Assembly: GCA_034509755.1 (NCBI GenBank)
Contig: CM067541.1
Span: forward strand, 23,424,001-23,488,000
Length of the DNA: 64,000 nt
Direction of reading: 5' to 3'
Source of the DNA: Anisodus tanguticus
Taxonomy: Eukaryota > Streptophyta > Magnoliopsida > Solanales > Solanaceae
Shown here: positions 11,245 through 25,167 of the stretch, one piece after another
Layout: each line of letters begins with the position of its first letter
Numbering within the stretch: the first letter of the stretch is position 1
The notes under the pieces: generated by a model
Databases searched by the model: none
What the model saw: the letters and a program-made list of their open reading frames with translations, nothing else
What the model was told of the DNA's origin: nothing
Program-made: the position numbers and the translations under genes

Positions 11245-11452
11245 TGTTAGTGTTAATCTAGTATCATCAATGAAATAAGCACAATACTATAATAATAACT
11301 CAATATAACTTGAAATCAACAACAATGAATTCAACAAATTGAAAACACATACTAACTTGGTGTCGATAGAGGCCTGCTTGATGCAGTGTCCTAAGACAAA
11401 AATTGGCCCCCACTTGTGCTGTAGTTTTACCGACGTCTGTCTAGAGGATACA
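11245..11452 (-). repeat. Copia 1 5' LTR, inner part, interrupted
   Basis: It starts TGTTAGTG like the intact LTR and matches it up to AGAGGATACA. There the three-LTR element begins. The ATACA at 11448-11452 is the left target duplication; the LTR continues at 28414. Confidence 0.92.
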
Positions 11453-13911
11453 TGTAACACCCCGTATTTTCGAATAGCGGTTGAACTCGTAGCGTAGGTA
11501 AGTAGACCCGGACCCGGAAAAATTTTGTTGTACTGGTATATATTAATAAGAGGATTAGTATATAAAAGGGCGTGATCCCGAAATAATTTTGGGATTTAGT
11601 AAGTATGACGACGGAGTTTAAATAATTGTGTATCCCGTAGAGAGTATAGACTGGTATTTTATTACGGGAAGTATGATATTGACATATGAGGATTTTAGTA
11701 ATCGTCGGGATTTAAATAATTGGAGACCGGAAATTTAATTGTGTGTATAATTAATTAATTGTGGGATTAATTAATTAGGAAGGGGACAAATTATAGTGGG
11801 AGTTGGTAAGAGGGAGTTTAATAAACGATTTGGGGGGACCAAGCCCCAAACCAAATCGACCGTCCGAGGCCTTCTCTTCTCCATTTTTTTTTCTTTCTCT
11901 TTTCATTTCTCCAACTCCTCTCTTCTCTATAATGAACAACAATGGATCCTTCAGAGTTCTCTTCATCTCTACCAAACTCCTTCACCAAATTCTTTTCTAG
12001 CAACAAGAGCAAGCTCAGTTGATGGTTTTCTGAAATTTCGACCAAAAATTGGGGATTTTCGGGAGCTTCCATATAACCAAAACGAGGGAGAATTCCAGGT
12101 GTTCTAGGCTTTGATTCCAGTAGAATCGAAGCTAATAACAAGCTTAGAAACTCAGGAGCTTTACAAGAACCTTGAATGCGAAAGGATTCCGGGGCGAATC
12201 AATTTTGGGGATTCTGTTTCAGTTTTTTTTCGGAAGCTGTTGGGATGACGGGTTCGACGACACTCGTCACTGCGTTTAAGAGAGGTAATCTTCTTTATTC
12301 TCTAGGTTTGTACAAGTTCTAGACTTGATTCTTGCTATTAGTTCTAAAGACGATTGTCGAAAATGCGAATTTGGGTTGGGTATCGTTAGATTTCGCTTTG
12401 GAGATTGGGAGTTACCTTGGGTTTGCATGTGAAATTGTGGTACTTGTTTTGGAGATTGTAGTAGTATAAGAAGGAGGATTAAGAGAGTTGGATGTTTCAC
12501 TACATAGATTTCGATATAGAAGGAATATAGGTCCTACGCGTTAAGGTGTTCGTTAGAATATCCCTAAGAATCGTTTTCAATATGTTGTGTCGATTATGAT
12601 TTAAATCATCCGTATGATGTAGATAAGCATTCATAGGGGCTTACAAGGACCCGCGGAACTTAGATAAATTCGACAACAAGGTTGAAGTTCTAAAACGAGG
12701 CGTACGCTAATATTGAGTCGATTAATTCGTCTAAGAGGTATGTGAAACCCTTACTTCTTTCTTTTGGCATGCTTTAATGAAAGTACGGCGGACGTACTTA
12801 ATTCTTATATAGTTTAATTCCTAAAGAGGATTGTTATGAGAAGTGCCTATGATTTTTCAAAGCAAAGAGTTTATTATGACAAGTATTGTAATGATTTTAT
12901 TGAGAGTCAAATGATGATTTTACTTGCATGGCACTCATGATATCTACTCGTGCTAAGTGTTACTACTTCACCTCACCGAGTCCCGGCCCGGTTACGATTC
13001 GTGCACCACCTTGCATTGTTCACCGAGACCCTCACTAGAGGGCGGGTTACGTAGGATGGATCCATAGATGAGAGATGATTTACCGAGTCCCGGCATGGGC
13101 CGGGTTATGATATGATTCACCGAGTCCCGCATTAGTGGGCCGGGTTACGTTACGTGTATATATATGTATATGGACGGGCATACATGTTTTTCTTGACTTG
13201 CCTCTCATGTTTATAAGGCACGGTGACTTTTATGGTTTATGGCATAGATGGATTTGGATCCTGATTTTTATACTGATCTCATGTTTCTGTTGGCTACTTA
13301 TGATCTCTTTTACAGCTTCATGTTTTACATACTCAGTACATTATTTCGTACCGACCCCCCTTTCCTCGGGGGGCGTTTCATGCCCGCAGTACATGCTCTC
13401 GGTTTGGTGAACCTCGGGCCTAGGTTCCTACTCAGCAGGTTGGAAAACTCATTTGATCCAGAGTTTTGTCATGTTGGTACCGAATCTCTTTAGAGCTTCT
13501 GTTTGTATTTAGGGGCACGACGGGGCCCTGTCCCGTCATATGTCGTTCTTCTTCTTATAGAGGTCCTGTAGACGCAGTGGTGGGTTGTACGTATGTAAGG
13601 GTTATGACTGTTTGGGTCGGTCATGTTATTGTATTATGTCTTTGGGGTGTTCCCATGTATATACGTTACTATCGGTGGCGAGCCTTGTCGGCTTGCTTGT
13701 TATGTTGTGTTGGCTAGTTGTGACTCCTCGAGACAGTGCATTCGGGGGTAAAGGCGCCTTGTCGGCTTGCCTACCCTGGCATATGTTGTTATTGCAGCGT
13801 TGTGCCGCCGGATTTCCGACTCATTAAGGGTTAGTTGGATTATGTGTGACAGGTAAGTATAATGACGTCATTAGGGCGGTTAGTCGCGGCCCGTCGGGTC
13901 GGGTCATGACA
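11453..13911 (+). repeat. LARD LTR copy 1
   Basis: 2,459 bases with TG..CA ends (TGTAACACCCC to GGTCATGACA). It carries a four-unit CCGAGTCCCG repeat just upstream of a TATATATATGTATATGG box at about 13156. It has short conserved frames shared with the other two copies, which I regard as non-coding. Confidence 0.93.
12970..13155 (+). repeat. U3 GC-rich repeat block in LTR copy 1
   Basis: Four degenerate units of CACCGAGTCCCG followed by a GGGCCGGGTTACG half occur at about 12976, 13021, 13081 and 13118. Within a unit the CCCG and CGGG halves can pair as a small hairpin. Position directly before the TATA-like box suggests a promoter or enhancer repeat; this is inference. Confidence 0.75.
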
Positions 13912-13915
13912 AAAG

Positions 13916-13927
13916 TGGTATCAGAGC
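13916..13927 (+). promoter_or_regulatory. Primer binding site, unit 1
   Basis: TGGTATCAGAGC four bases after LTR copy 1 is the standard plant primer site complementary to the 3' end of initiator methionine tRNA, where minus-strand synthesis starts. Confidence 0.93.
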
Positions 13928-14117
13928 AGTTAGTCCTCGGAATGTCTACGGACCGTGTCTAGTAGAGTCTTGTGTATGGGTATGTTGTGCACCATACTTA
14001 TACGCAGGAGGCTGCAGGATATTTAGGATTGGTTTCTATTCTTCTTACTCTAAGATCGTGCGATAGAGCTATGTTATTAGGTTATTCCCTCTTTGACGTA
14101 TTAATGTGTTGCGCCTA

Positions 14118-14168
14118 TGCCTCCGAAGAAAGCGACGTACCGCCGGAAGGGCAATACAAATTCGAGGT
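14118..14168 (+). pseudogene. Gag-start relic, unit 1
   Basis: ATGCCTCCGAAGAAAGCGAC encodes MPPKKAT, like the N-terminus of gag in Del/Tekay-type chromoviral Gypsy elements, but the frame stops after about 17 codons. It suggests a Gypsy parent. In unit 2 the frame after MPPKKAT differs because of nearby indels. Confidence 0.55.
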
Positions 14169-17100
14169 GATGAGAAACTATGTTACTCGTATACGGAAGA
14201 AATAATGTAAGTTGGGACATGGAATATTTGAGACTCTTAGCATGTTAGATAATCGTTGAGACCTTAGATATACAAGGCCTTCTTGAGTAAAATATTTTAT
14301 GTTTGATCTGGGTTATAGTACATGGTATGTGTGAAGTCTATTAGTTTTGATGACTCCTTGATATGGTTATGTTATATGAAAAGGAATATGAGATATGCCA
14401 AAAACTCGGAGTCGCCATCGTTGTACATATACGGTTTGTTGTCTCGGAGCAAAGTTGTCCGGATAAATTCTTGAAATTAGTTCGGTAGGTAGTTGATAGT
14501 CGTTAACGGGTTGTCCTACTTGTGGATGGGGCTTAGGAGTAGATGGTCCTCTACATGTTGTAATGTTACCCGGTTTAAGTTGATGTGTTCCAGCTTTTCT
14601 TATGAGTTATGCTATCCATGTTATGTATAAATGTATTCCGTTTTGGTCATACTTCTTTCGAAACGGGGTGGTCTGTTAATGTCCCCTGTACGGTATGTGG
14701 GTTGAGTATAAATCACTTGTGTTAGGACCTATCCTTGCCAATTTTGCTTAGTGTAACTACCTCTAAAATGATTAATTAGACTTGCCTAGATATCTTTTAT
14801 GTTTGATTAAAAATTTCCCCCGTAATTGTCTTTGCGTATCATAATGTAGAATGCAAAATGTTCTAATAACCCAAGTCTGCGTTTTATCTCTTAAATAGGG
14901 AATAGATTCGTATGCTAAACATGTTGTCAATAGTTGCTTAAGGGAGTGGAAAATCGAGTACTTACATAATTCCAGGAATGACTTGCTGCTGCAATAAACG
15001 GTTGACTTATTTAGTTAACTATTAAACCTTGAATATATTATGCCAAGCATTATGTAATATATGTGAATACTGTGGCTATTTGTGACTACTCTATTAATGT
15101 CTAGCAGGTTCAGTTGATGAAAACAATGTTAGAATATTGTGTGACGATTATTTGTGTGTTAAGTGGTTGTCTTGTTAGGTTTATGAGTCATTTGACCTTG
15201 TATGACCCGTGTAAATGATTGAAGGGCTTAATGCTTTTGGTTATTTAGTTATCTGCCTATAATAAGGGAACTAAGATTTAGCATAAGGATGTTGTTATAG
15301 TTATGATAGGACCACCTAATGACTTTGAAATGGACGTGTGTTTTGTTTAAGTGCTGTCGTGATCTGAAGGATAGTTTAGGAGCCTATTTGGTGTATGTTT
15401 TGCTGGGAAAAGGGTCATATCCATCCTTGGCATGTCCCAATGAAAAATGAAAAATGAATATCTGAGTAGTTCCTCAACTATGTGCATTCCCTTGCTCTGC
15501 CGATTTGGTTAAGTTATTAAGTGAGTAGTGATGAGGTTAGCATGACATGGATTGGTAGGTTGGATTGAAGATAGGTTTAGCATGTATGGGTTATTTAAAT
15601 TAATGTGATGACCGATATATTATTTTGGAAACCCTTTGGCTATCTCGCGTAAGTCGTTTGGTCATATTATCTACCTAAAACAAGCGCCTCTAATTAAGAA
15701 CAAGATTAGTTGTCCTATTTAGCAAAACTTGTCTTATATCGTTTGATATGATAATTTAAAACTAGAAGAGAATGACTTAAGTGTGTTGATATGGTTGAGG
15801 TTATGTGATGTTAATTATGACGGGAATTGATAAAGGGTAGCCTATGTGATGATTGTGAATTATGAATATTACCTAGATTCCGAGCTCGCTTTACCGATTT
15901 GGGGTATGTTAGAAGACATGACTAAGCATGCCTAAATAAATGGTTATATGTTTGGATTAATCAAAAAGGAATATGTGGATTTTGCATGTTGATTGATAAG
16001 GTTGTTGTATAGTCCGGTGTAATTTTAGTTGAATCATGAAATGACTTTTAAACTATTGTATGCATAAGTTAAGCGATAATAACCTTGTTTGGATTGATTT
16101 TGAAGTGATTAGTGTTGTTAGATACAATTCGACTTGATATGAATCTAACTTAAAGTTAGGAGTAACCTATGACTTATTGGTTATAGTAAAAAGATCGGTG
16201 TGGCTTCTATTACATTTTTCATATAAGTACGATAGTAACCTTGGTTGAGTATAAGCTTAGAGAATATGTCGAAACTTCTTGTTTTTGGTTTTTCTATGTG
16301 GTATCCGGTAATTTGGAATGATGTAGCCTACATGTGGTCTCCAATGACATGTTTAGCTTCAATTATGACTACATGATGTCCTGTCTGTGCTATTAATATC
16401 TTTGTTACTTCTATGGATGCATACTTGTGATATAAACTCGGAATTTTTGTTTTAAACCAAAGGACTTATTTTAGTTTATTGTTGGAATTTATGAGCTTAA
16501 CACTGACCCAAGAGGTTGTGGTATGTCCAAAGGGAAGTTTAGTTCCTAATTTGTTTTCTTAGGTATGTACTTGTTGTATCTATGTTCTTGTAACTTGAAC
16601 TTTATGTGGTCTGAATGTTGAAGTTATGTTAGGAATGCCTAGAAAAGAGTATTTCTGCACCCATTCATGTATCCATGTTATCATTGCCAATGTGTAAACC
16701 AATCCACCTAGTTAAGTGCATGTATAAGTAGGAATAAAAGCTTAGAACCACTATGCTAGTTGACATGTGCTCCTAACAAGTTAAAATGATAAACTTAGGC
16801 TAATTTCAAAGCATGATGGCCTTTAAAGGGGTGATTCGAGAAAATTCCTCCGGACCCCGTAATTCGCTTATATGAACTGTTGGTATGCAGCCTCTTAAGG
16901 TATTTGTTGTGGCCCCGGATATGGTGTGATTGTAGGTTAGGTGCAGGTATTGGAGCAAGATTAACCCGGCAAGTATTTGATGCCTATTAACTATGGTATA
17001 AAGGGGTGTTTGACTTAGTATTGGCATTTCGAGTTGTTTTTTTTTTCTTTCCTGATGTTAGGCTTTACATAGCCATGTCCATAGGTGAGTGGCACCACCA

Positions 17101-17909
17101 ATCTAGACACGAACTTGGTAAATGAATCGTATTAATTAAGGTGCCGATCGGTTATGCTTGGAATCGAGGCTCAACATGGTCAAGCCCCATTTCTCGCACA
17201 CCTAACGCAGTAGGTTGCATTTAGTTACTTGTTTTTATGTTGCCTAAGGACCAGCTTGTTTATGAAATGTCTAGCATGTTTAGACTAGTCTTATTACCGC
17301 CGATTAGATATTTGTTTTGTTCTTTGCACATCGTTGTCTCTCGTGGGTCTTTAATCACATATTATTGCCTCGTTGGCACATATGTTGTCGCCTTTTCGAT
17401 CTCAAAGGTCCCTGTTTTCAAGCATGTTGTCCTCTCCTAGTTATCTACATTCCTTGTTAAGGCTTGTGTCTCTTAAAATACCGAATTCGAATTATAGTTC
17501 TTTGCAGATTGAGGTGATAAATCTTTGTGTGTTTAAGGTCGGAACTGTCATATTTTGAGATAATTTTAGACCTTGAGGACTGCTATACCTTAGCCATTAA
17601 CACTTTACTTTGGGTATGACTTATTGCAAAATTTTTGGGCCATTCTATTTTGATTACAAAATGCCGCATTCTTATCCAAGGTGTCTTTGCAGATATTTTC
17701 GCATACATGATCTTGATGATTTCTTGTCCTTTCCTCAAGGATAAGACAGATACTACACTATAGGAAGACATTGTCTTGTGTTGTGTGAGGTATATTTGAG
17801 TGAGGTCTTTGGGTTCTTTGTGCCATGGGGTAAGTAGTGGATGCATTGAACCAAATTTTGCTGCATTATACCTCCTTTGTGGTTGTTTGTTTTTTCTTTG
17901 TTAGATGCG

Positions 17910-18125
17910 ATTCTCGCCTGTATTTAGTCTTGTCTTGGTCGCTATTTTGGACTCGTTATTTGAGCTCATTTTCTGCTGTATTTAGCTTGTCTTGGCTGCT
18001 ATTTTGGACCGTTATTTGAGCTCATTTTCTCGCTGTATTTAATTTCTTTGTCTTGGTCGCTATTTTGACCGTTATTTGAGCTCATTTTCTCTTGTTTTTT
18101 AGCCGCTTTGTTTTGGCTACCGATT
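17910..18125 (+). repeat. Tandem repeats in internal region 1
   Basis: Three to four degenerate copies, about 60-65 bases each, of a unit containing TTGGTCGCTATTTTGGACTC and TTATTTGAGCTCATTTTCT. The copies vary in length by a few bases. The same block is at 25170-25385 in unit 2. Confidence 0.8.
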
Positions 18126-18697
18126 ATTTGCTATTTTTTGTTATTCGCTACCGTAATCACCGCTTTGTATTTTGGTGGAATTGTGCCCCGCACAAACACA
18201 TGTTTGCCTTTATTTTGAGACATTGCAGTCAGTGTAATTGCAGGCGGGGGTAGAGTGAAAAAAAAAAAAAAATAAAAAATCAGCGGTTGTGTTCTTTGCA
18301 CTCTAGCCCAAAAATAGTGCAATAAAAGAATCAACCGCAATGGTATAAAAACAAATTGCATGGCTAATTGTATTGAGGTGTGAGCTTTTATAAATAACTA
18401 GGTTGCGTATAGAACTCTAAAATTAGATATTAGGATCTTCTACCTTCTTTACCTATTGTTGAATTTAAGGAATGTAGTCACCATGTGTTTATTTTGGTTC
18501 GCATATGAAACTTGAGTCTATCCTTTAGAAGTAGTTATGGATGGATATGTATCTTCTCACGAGTTTAAAAGATAGTTTGAATTAATCCCGAATGTCGTAC
18601 CCCTTGTTTTGAGGATTTGGAATAACAATTGGTGTATTCTTTTTGTATGGTGTCGAAGGTTAGATTGTCGTACCGACATTCGAGGACGAATGTTTCT

Positions 18698-18710
18698 AAG
18701 GGGGGAAGGA
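18698..18710 (+). promoter_or_regulatory. Polypurine tract, unit 1
   Basis: AAGGGGGGAAGGA lies directly before LTR copy 2. This is the expected primer for plus-strand synthesis and confirms the plus orientation of the element. Confidence 0.9.
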
Positions 18711-21173
18711 TGTAACACCCCGTATTTTCGGATAGCGGTTGAACTCGTAGCGTAGGTAAGTAGACCCGGACCCGGAAAAATTTCGTTGTACTGGTATATA
18801 TTAATAAGAGGATTAGTATATAAAAGGGCGTGATCCCGAAATAATTTTGGGATTTAGTAAGTATGACGATGGAGTTTAAATAATTGTGTATCCCGTAGAG
18901 AGTATAGGCGGTATTTTATTACGGGAAGTATGATATTGACATATGAGGATTTTAGTAATCGTCGGGATTTAAATAATTGGAGACCGGAAATTTAATTGTG
19001 TGTATAATTAATTAATTGTGGGATTAATTAATTAGGAAGGGGACAAATTATAGTGGGAGTTGGTAAGAGGGAGTTTAATAAACGATTTGGGGGGACCAAG
19101 CCCCAAACCAAATCGACCGTCCGAGGCCTTCTCTTCTCCATTTTTTTTTTTCTTTCTCTTTTCATTTCTCCAACTCCTCTCTTCTCTATAATGAACAACA
19201 ATGGATCCTTCGAGTTCTCTTCATCTCTACCAAACTCCTTCACCAAATTCTTTTCTAGCAACAAGAGCAAGCTCAGTTGATGGTTTTCTGAAATTTCGAC
19301 CAAAAATTGGGGATTTTCGGGAGCTTCCATATAACCAAAACGAGGGAGAATTCCAGGTGTTCTAGGCTTTGATTCCAGTAGAATCGAAGCTAAGAACAAG
19401 CTTAGAAACTCAGGAGCTTTACAAGAACCTTGAATGCGAAAGGATTCCGGGCGAATCAATTTTGGGGATTCTCGTTTCAGCTTTTTTTTCTATTTGTTGG
19501 GATGACGGGTTCGACGACACTCGTCACTGCGTTTAAGAGAGGTAATCTTCTTTATTCTCTAGGTTTGTACAAGTTCTAGACTTGATTCTTGCTATTAGTT
19601 CTAAAGACGATTGTCGAAAATGCGAATTTGGGTTGGGTATCGTTAGGACTGCTTTGGAGATTGGGAGTTACTGGGTTTGCATGTGAAATTGTGGTACTGT
19701 TTTGGAGATTGTAGTAGTATAAGAAGGAGGATTAAGAGAGTTGGATGTTTCACTACATAGATTTCGATATAGAAGGAATATAGGTCCTACGCTGTTAAGG
19801 TGTTCGTTAGAATATCCCTAAGAATCTGTTTTCAATATGTTGTGTCGATTATGATTTAAATCATCCGTATGATGTAGATAAGCATTCATAGGGGCTTACA
19901 AGGACCCGCGGAACTTAGATAAATTCGACAACAAGGTTGAAGTTCTAAAACGAGGCGTACGCTAATATTGAGTCGATTAATTCGTCTAAGAGGTATGTGA
20001 AACCCTTACTTCTTTCTTTTGGCATGCTTTAATGAAAGTACGGCGGACGTACTTAATTCTTATATAGTTTAATTCCTAAAGAGGATTGTTATGAGAAGTG
20101 CCTATGATTTTTCAGCAAAGAGTTTATTATGACAGTATTGTAATGATTTTATTGAGAGTCAAATGATGATTTTACTTGCATGGCACTCATGATATCTACT
20201 CGTGCTAAGTGTTACTACTTCACCTCACCGAGTCCCGGCCCGGGTTACGATTCGTGCACCACCTTGCATTGTTCACCGAGACCCTCACTAGAGGGCCGGG
20301 TTACGTAGGATGGATCCATAGATGAGAGATGATTTACCGAGTCCCAGCATGGGCCGGGTTATGATATGATTCACCGAGTCCCGCATTAGTGGGCCGGGTT
20401 ACGTTACAGGTATATATATGTATATGGACAGGCATACATGTTTTTCTTGACTTGCCTCTCATGTTTATAAGGCACAGCTGACTTTTATGGTTTATGGCAT
20501 AGATGGATTTGGATCCTGATTTTTATACTGATCTCATGTTTCTGTTGGCTACTTATGATCTCTTTTACGACTTCATGTTTTACATACTCGGTACATTATT
20601 TTTCGCACCGACCCCCCCTTTCCTCGGGGGGCTGCGTTTCATGCCCGCAGGTACATGCTCTCAGTTTGGTGAACCTCAGGCCTAGGTTCCTACTCAGCAG
20701 GTTGGAAAACTCATTTGATCCAGAGTTTTGTCATGTTGGTACCGAATCTCTTTAGAGCTTCTGTTTGTATTTAGGGGCACGACGGCCCCGTCCCGTCATA
20801 TGTCGTTCTTCTTCTTATAGAGGTCTGTAGACAGTGGTGGGTTGTACGTATGTAAGGGTTATGACTCTGTTTGGGTCAGTCATGTTATTGTATTATGTGC
20901 TGGGGTGTTCCCATGTATATACGTTACTATCTGGTGGCAGCCTTGTCGGCTTGCTTGTTATGTTGTGTTGGCTAGTTGTGACTCCTCAGGAGACAGGTGC
21001 ATTCGGGGGTAAAGGCAGCCTTGTCGGCTTGCCTACCCTGGCATATGTTGTTATTGCAGCGTTGTGCTGCCGGATTTCCGACTCATTAAGGGTTAGTTGG
21101 ATTATGTGTGACAGGTAAGTATAATGACGTCATTAGGGCGGTTAGTCGCGGCCCGTCGGGTCGGGTCATGACA
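18711..21173 (+). repeat. LARD LTR copy 2 (middle)
   Basis: 2,463 bases with the same ends as copy 1, preceded by a polypurine tract and followed by a primer site. It therefore serves as 3' LTR of unit 1 and 5' LTR of unit 2. It carries its own variant around 19482-19500 (TTTTTTTTCTATTTG in place of the form shared by copies 1 and 3). Confidence 0.93.
20220..20410 (+). repeat. U3 GC-rich repeat block in LTR copy 2
   Basis: Same four-unit CCGAGTCCCG array as in copy 1, at matching distance before the TATATATATGTATATGG box. Confidence 0.75.
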
Positions 21174-21177
21174 AAAG

Positions 21178-21189
21178 TGGTATCAGAGC
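21178..21189 (+). promoter_or_regulatory. Primer binding site, unit 2
   Basis: TGGTATCAGAGC at the same position relative to LTR copy 2 as in unit 1. Confidence 0.93.
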
Positions 21190-21379
21190 AGTTAGTCCTC
21201 GGAATGTCTACAGACCGTGTCTAGTAGAGTCTTGTGTATGGGTATGTTGTGCACCATACTTATACGCAGGAGGCTGCAGGATATTTAGGATTGGTTTCTA
21301 TTCTTCTTACTCTAAGATCGTGCGATAGAGCTATGTTATTAGGTTATTCCCTCTTTGACGTATTAATGTGTTGCAGCTA

Positions 21380-21520
21380 TGCCTCCGAAGAAAGCGACAG
21401 CCGCCAGAAGGGCAATACAAATTCGAGGTGATGAGAAACTATGTTACTCGTATACAGGAAGAAATAATGTAAGTTGGGACATGGAATATTTGAGACTCTT
21501 AGCATGTTAGATAATCGTTG
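21380..21520 (+). pseudogene. Gag-start relic, unit 2
   Basis: MPPKKAT start as in unit 1, but here the following bases keep a longer frame of roughly 40 codons with AARRAIQIRGDEKLC. That is closer to an original gag N-terminus, so unit 2 may preserve the ancestral reading better. Confidence 0.5.
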
Positions 21521-24500
21521 AGACCTTAGATATACAAGGCCTTCTTGAGTAAAATATTTTATGTTTGATCTGGGTTATAGTACATGGTATGTGTGAAGTC
21601 TATTAGTTTTGATGACTCCTTGATATGGTTATGTTATATGAAAAGGAATATGAGATATGCCAAAAACTCGGAGTCGCTACTGTTGTACATATACGGTTTG
21701 TTGTCTCTGGAGCAGGTTGTCTGGATAAATTCTTGAAATTAGTTCAGTAGGTAGTTGATAGTCGTTAACGGGTTGTCCTACTTGTGGATGGGGCTTAGGA
21801 GTAGATGGTCCTCTACATGTTGTAATGTTACCCGGTTTAAGTTGATGTGTTCCAGCTTTTCTTATGAGTTATGCTATCCATGTTATGTATAAATGTATTC
21901 CGTTTTGGTCATACTTCTTTCGAAACAGGGTGGTCTGTTAATGTCCCTGTACAGTATGTGGGTTGAGTATAAATCACTTGTGTTAGGACCTATCCTTGCC
22001 AATTTTGCTTAGTGTAACTACCTCTAAACAGTTAATTAGACTTGCCTAGATATCTTTTATGTTTGATTAAAAATTTCCCCCGTAATTGTCTTTGCGTATC
22101 ATAATGTAGAATGCAAAATGTTCTAATAACCCAAGTCTGCGTTTTATCTCTTAAATAGGGAATAGATTCGTATGCTAAACATGTTGTCAATAGTTGCTTA
22201 AGGGAGTGGAAAATCGAGTACTTACATAATTCCAGGAATGACTTGCTGCTGCAATAAACGGTTGACTTATTTAGTTAACTATTAAACCTTGAATATATTA
22301 TGCCAAGCATTATGTAATATATGTGAATACTGTGGCTATTTGTGACTACTCTATTAATGTCTAGCAGGTTCAGTTGATGAAAACAATGTTAGAATATTGT
22401 GTGACGATTATTTGTGTGTTAAGTGGTTGTCTTGTTAGGTTTATGAGTCATTTGACCTTGTATGACCCGTGTAAATGATTGAAGGGCTTAATGCTTTTGG
22501 TTATTTAGTTATCTGCCTATAATAAGGGAACTAAGATTTAGCATAAGGATGTTGTTATAGTTATGATAGGACCACCTAATGACTTTGAAATGGACGTGTG
22601 TTTTGTTTAAGTGCCGTCGTGATCTGAAGGATAGTTTAGGAGCCTATTTGGTGTATGTTTTTGGGAAAAGGGTCATATCCATCCTTGGCATGTCCCAATG
22701 AAAAATGAAAAATGAATATCCGAGTAGTTCCTCAACTATGTGCATTCCCTTGCTCGCCGATTTGGTTAAGTTATTAAGTGAGTAGTGATGAGGTTAGCAT
22801 GACATGGATTGGTAGGTTGGATTGAAGATAGGTTTAGCATGTATGGGTTATTTAAATTAATGTGATGACCGATATATTATTTTGGAAACCCTTTGGCTAT
22901 CTCGTAAGTCGTTTGGTCATATTATCTACCTAAAACAAGCGCCTCTAATTAAGAACAAGATTAGTTGTCCTATTTAGCAAAACTTGTCTTATATCGTTTG
23001 ATATGATAATTTAAAACTAGAAGAGAATGACTTAAGTGTGTTGATATGGTTGAGGTTATGTGATGTTAATTATGACGGGAATTGATAAAGGGTAGCCTAT
23101 GTGATGATTGTGAATTATGAATATTACCTAGATTCCGAGCCCGCTTTACCGATTTGGGGTATGTTAGAAGACATGACTAAGCATGCCTAAATAAATGGTT
23201 ATATGTTTGGATTAATCAAAAAGGAATATGTGGATTTTGCATGTTGATTGATAAGGTTGTTGTATAGTCCGGTGTAATTTTAGTTGAATCATGAAATGAC
23301 TTTTAAACTATTGTATGCATAAGTTAAGCGATAATAACCTTGTTTGGATTGATTTTGAAGTGATTAGTGTTGTTAGATACAATTCTGACTTGATATGAAT
23401 CTAACTTAAAGTTAGGAGTAACCTATGACTTATTGGTTATAGTAAAAAGATCGGTGTGGCTTCTATTACATTTTTCATATAAGTACGATAGTAACCTTGG
23501 TTGAGTATAAGCTTAGAGAATATGTCGGCCACTTGTTTTTGGTTTTTCTATGTGGTATCCGGTAATTTGGAATGATGTAGCCTACATGTGGTCTCCAATG
23601 ACATGTTTAGCTTCAATTATGACTACATGATGTCCGTTCGTGCTATTAATATCTTTGTTACTTCTATGGATGCATACTGTGATATAAACTGGAATTTTTG
23701 TTTTAAACCAAAGGACTTATTTTAGTTTATTGTTGGAATTTATGAGCTTAACACTGACCCAAGAGGTTGTGGTATGTCCAAAGGGAAGTTTAGTTCCTAA
23801 TTTGTTTTCTTAGGTATGTACTTGTTGTATCTATGTTCTTGTAACTTGAACTTTATGTGGTCTGAATGTTGAAGTTATGTTAGGAATGCCTAGAAAAGAG
23901 TATTTCTGCACCCATTCATGTATCCATGTTATCATTGCCAATGTGTAAACCAATCCACCTAGTTAAGTGCATGTATAAGTAGGAATAAAAGCTTAGAACC
24001 ACTATGCTAGTTGACATGTGCTCCTAACAAGTTAAAATGATAAACTTAGGCTAATTTCAAAGCATGATGGCCTTTAAAGGGGTGATTCAGAAAATTCCTC
24101 GGACCCCGTAATTTCGCTTATATGAACTGTTGGTATGCAGCCTCTTAAGGTATTTGTTGTGGCCCTGGATATGGTGTGATTGTAGGTTAGGTGCAGGTAT
24201 TGAAGCAAGATTAACCGGCAAGTATTTGATGCCTATTAACTATGGTATAAAGGGGTGTTTGACTTAGTATTGGCATTTCGAGTTGTTTTTTTTTTTCTCT
24301 CCGATGTTAGGCTTTACATAGCCATGTCCATAGGTGAGTGGCACCACCAATCTAGACTCGAACTTGGTAAATGAATCTGTATTAATTAAGGTGCCGACCG
24401 GTTATGCTTGGAATCGAGGCTCAACATGGTCAAGCCCCATTTCGCACACCTAACCGCAGTAGGTTGCATTTAGTTACTTGTTTTTATGTTGCCTAAGGAC

Positions 24501-25167
24501 CAGCTTGTTTATGAAATGTCTAGCATGTTTAGACTAGTCTTGTTACCGCTGATTAGATATCTTTGTTTTGTTCATTGCCATCATTGTCTCGTGGGTCTTT
24601 AATCACATATTATTGCCTCGGTTGCTGGCACATATGTTGTCGCCCTTTTCGGGCCTCAAAGGTCCTGTTTTCAAGCATGTTGTCCTCTCCTAGTTATCTA
24701 CATTCCTTGTTAAGGCTTGTGTCTCTTAAAATACCGAATTCGAATTATAGTTGCTGCAGCAGTTGAGGTGATAAATCTTTGTGTGTTTAAGGTCGGAACT
24801 GTCATATTTTGAGATAATTTTAGACCTTGAGGACTGCTATACCTTAGCCATTAACACTTTACTTTGGGTATGACTTATTGCAAAATTTTTGGGCCATTCT
24901 ATTTTGATTACAAAATGCCGCATTCTTATCCAAGGTCTTTGCAAGTATATTTTCGCAGTACATGATCTTGATGAGTCAGTCTTGTCCTTTCCTCAAGGAT
25001 AAGACAGATACTACACTATAGGAAGACATTGTCTTGTGTTGTGTGAGGTATAGCCGAGTGAGGGTCTTTGGGTTCTTGTGCCATGGGGTAAGTAGTGGAT
25101 GCATTGAACCAAATTTTGCTGCATTATACCTCCTTTGTGGTTGCTTGTTTTTCGCTTTCGTTAGATG

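Larger units (their letters stand above)
13912..18710 (+). other. LARD internal region 1 (non-coding)
   Basis: 4,799 bases with no retroviral-type domain in any frame. It starts with AAAG and the primer site, carries a gag-start relic at about 14118, a tandem-repeat block at about 17910-18125, an A-run near 18258, and ends in a polypurine tract. It must be mobilised by proteins of another element. Confidence 0.9.

Noticed and set aside
11775..12141. Short ORFs of 65-107 codons near the LTR start, repeated at 19028-19459 and 26280-26646
   Set aside because: They occur in all three LTR copies but shift length with small indels and have no recognisable domain; they lie in the LTR, so coding is unlikely.
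13135..14205. Hydrophobic small ORFs in the LARD LTR and leader
   Set aside because: They are not preserved in frame between copies and are interrupted by CNG-site indels.
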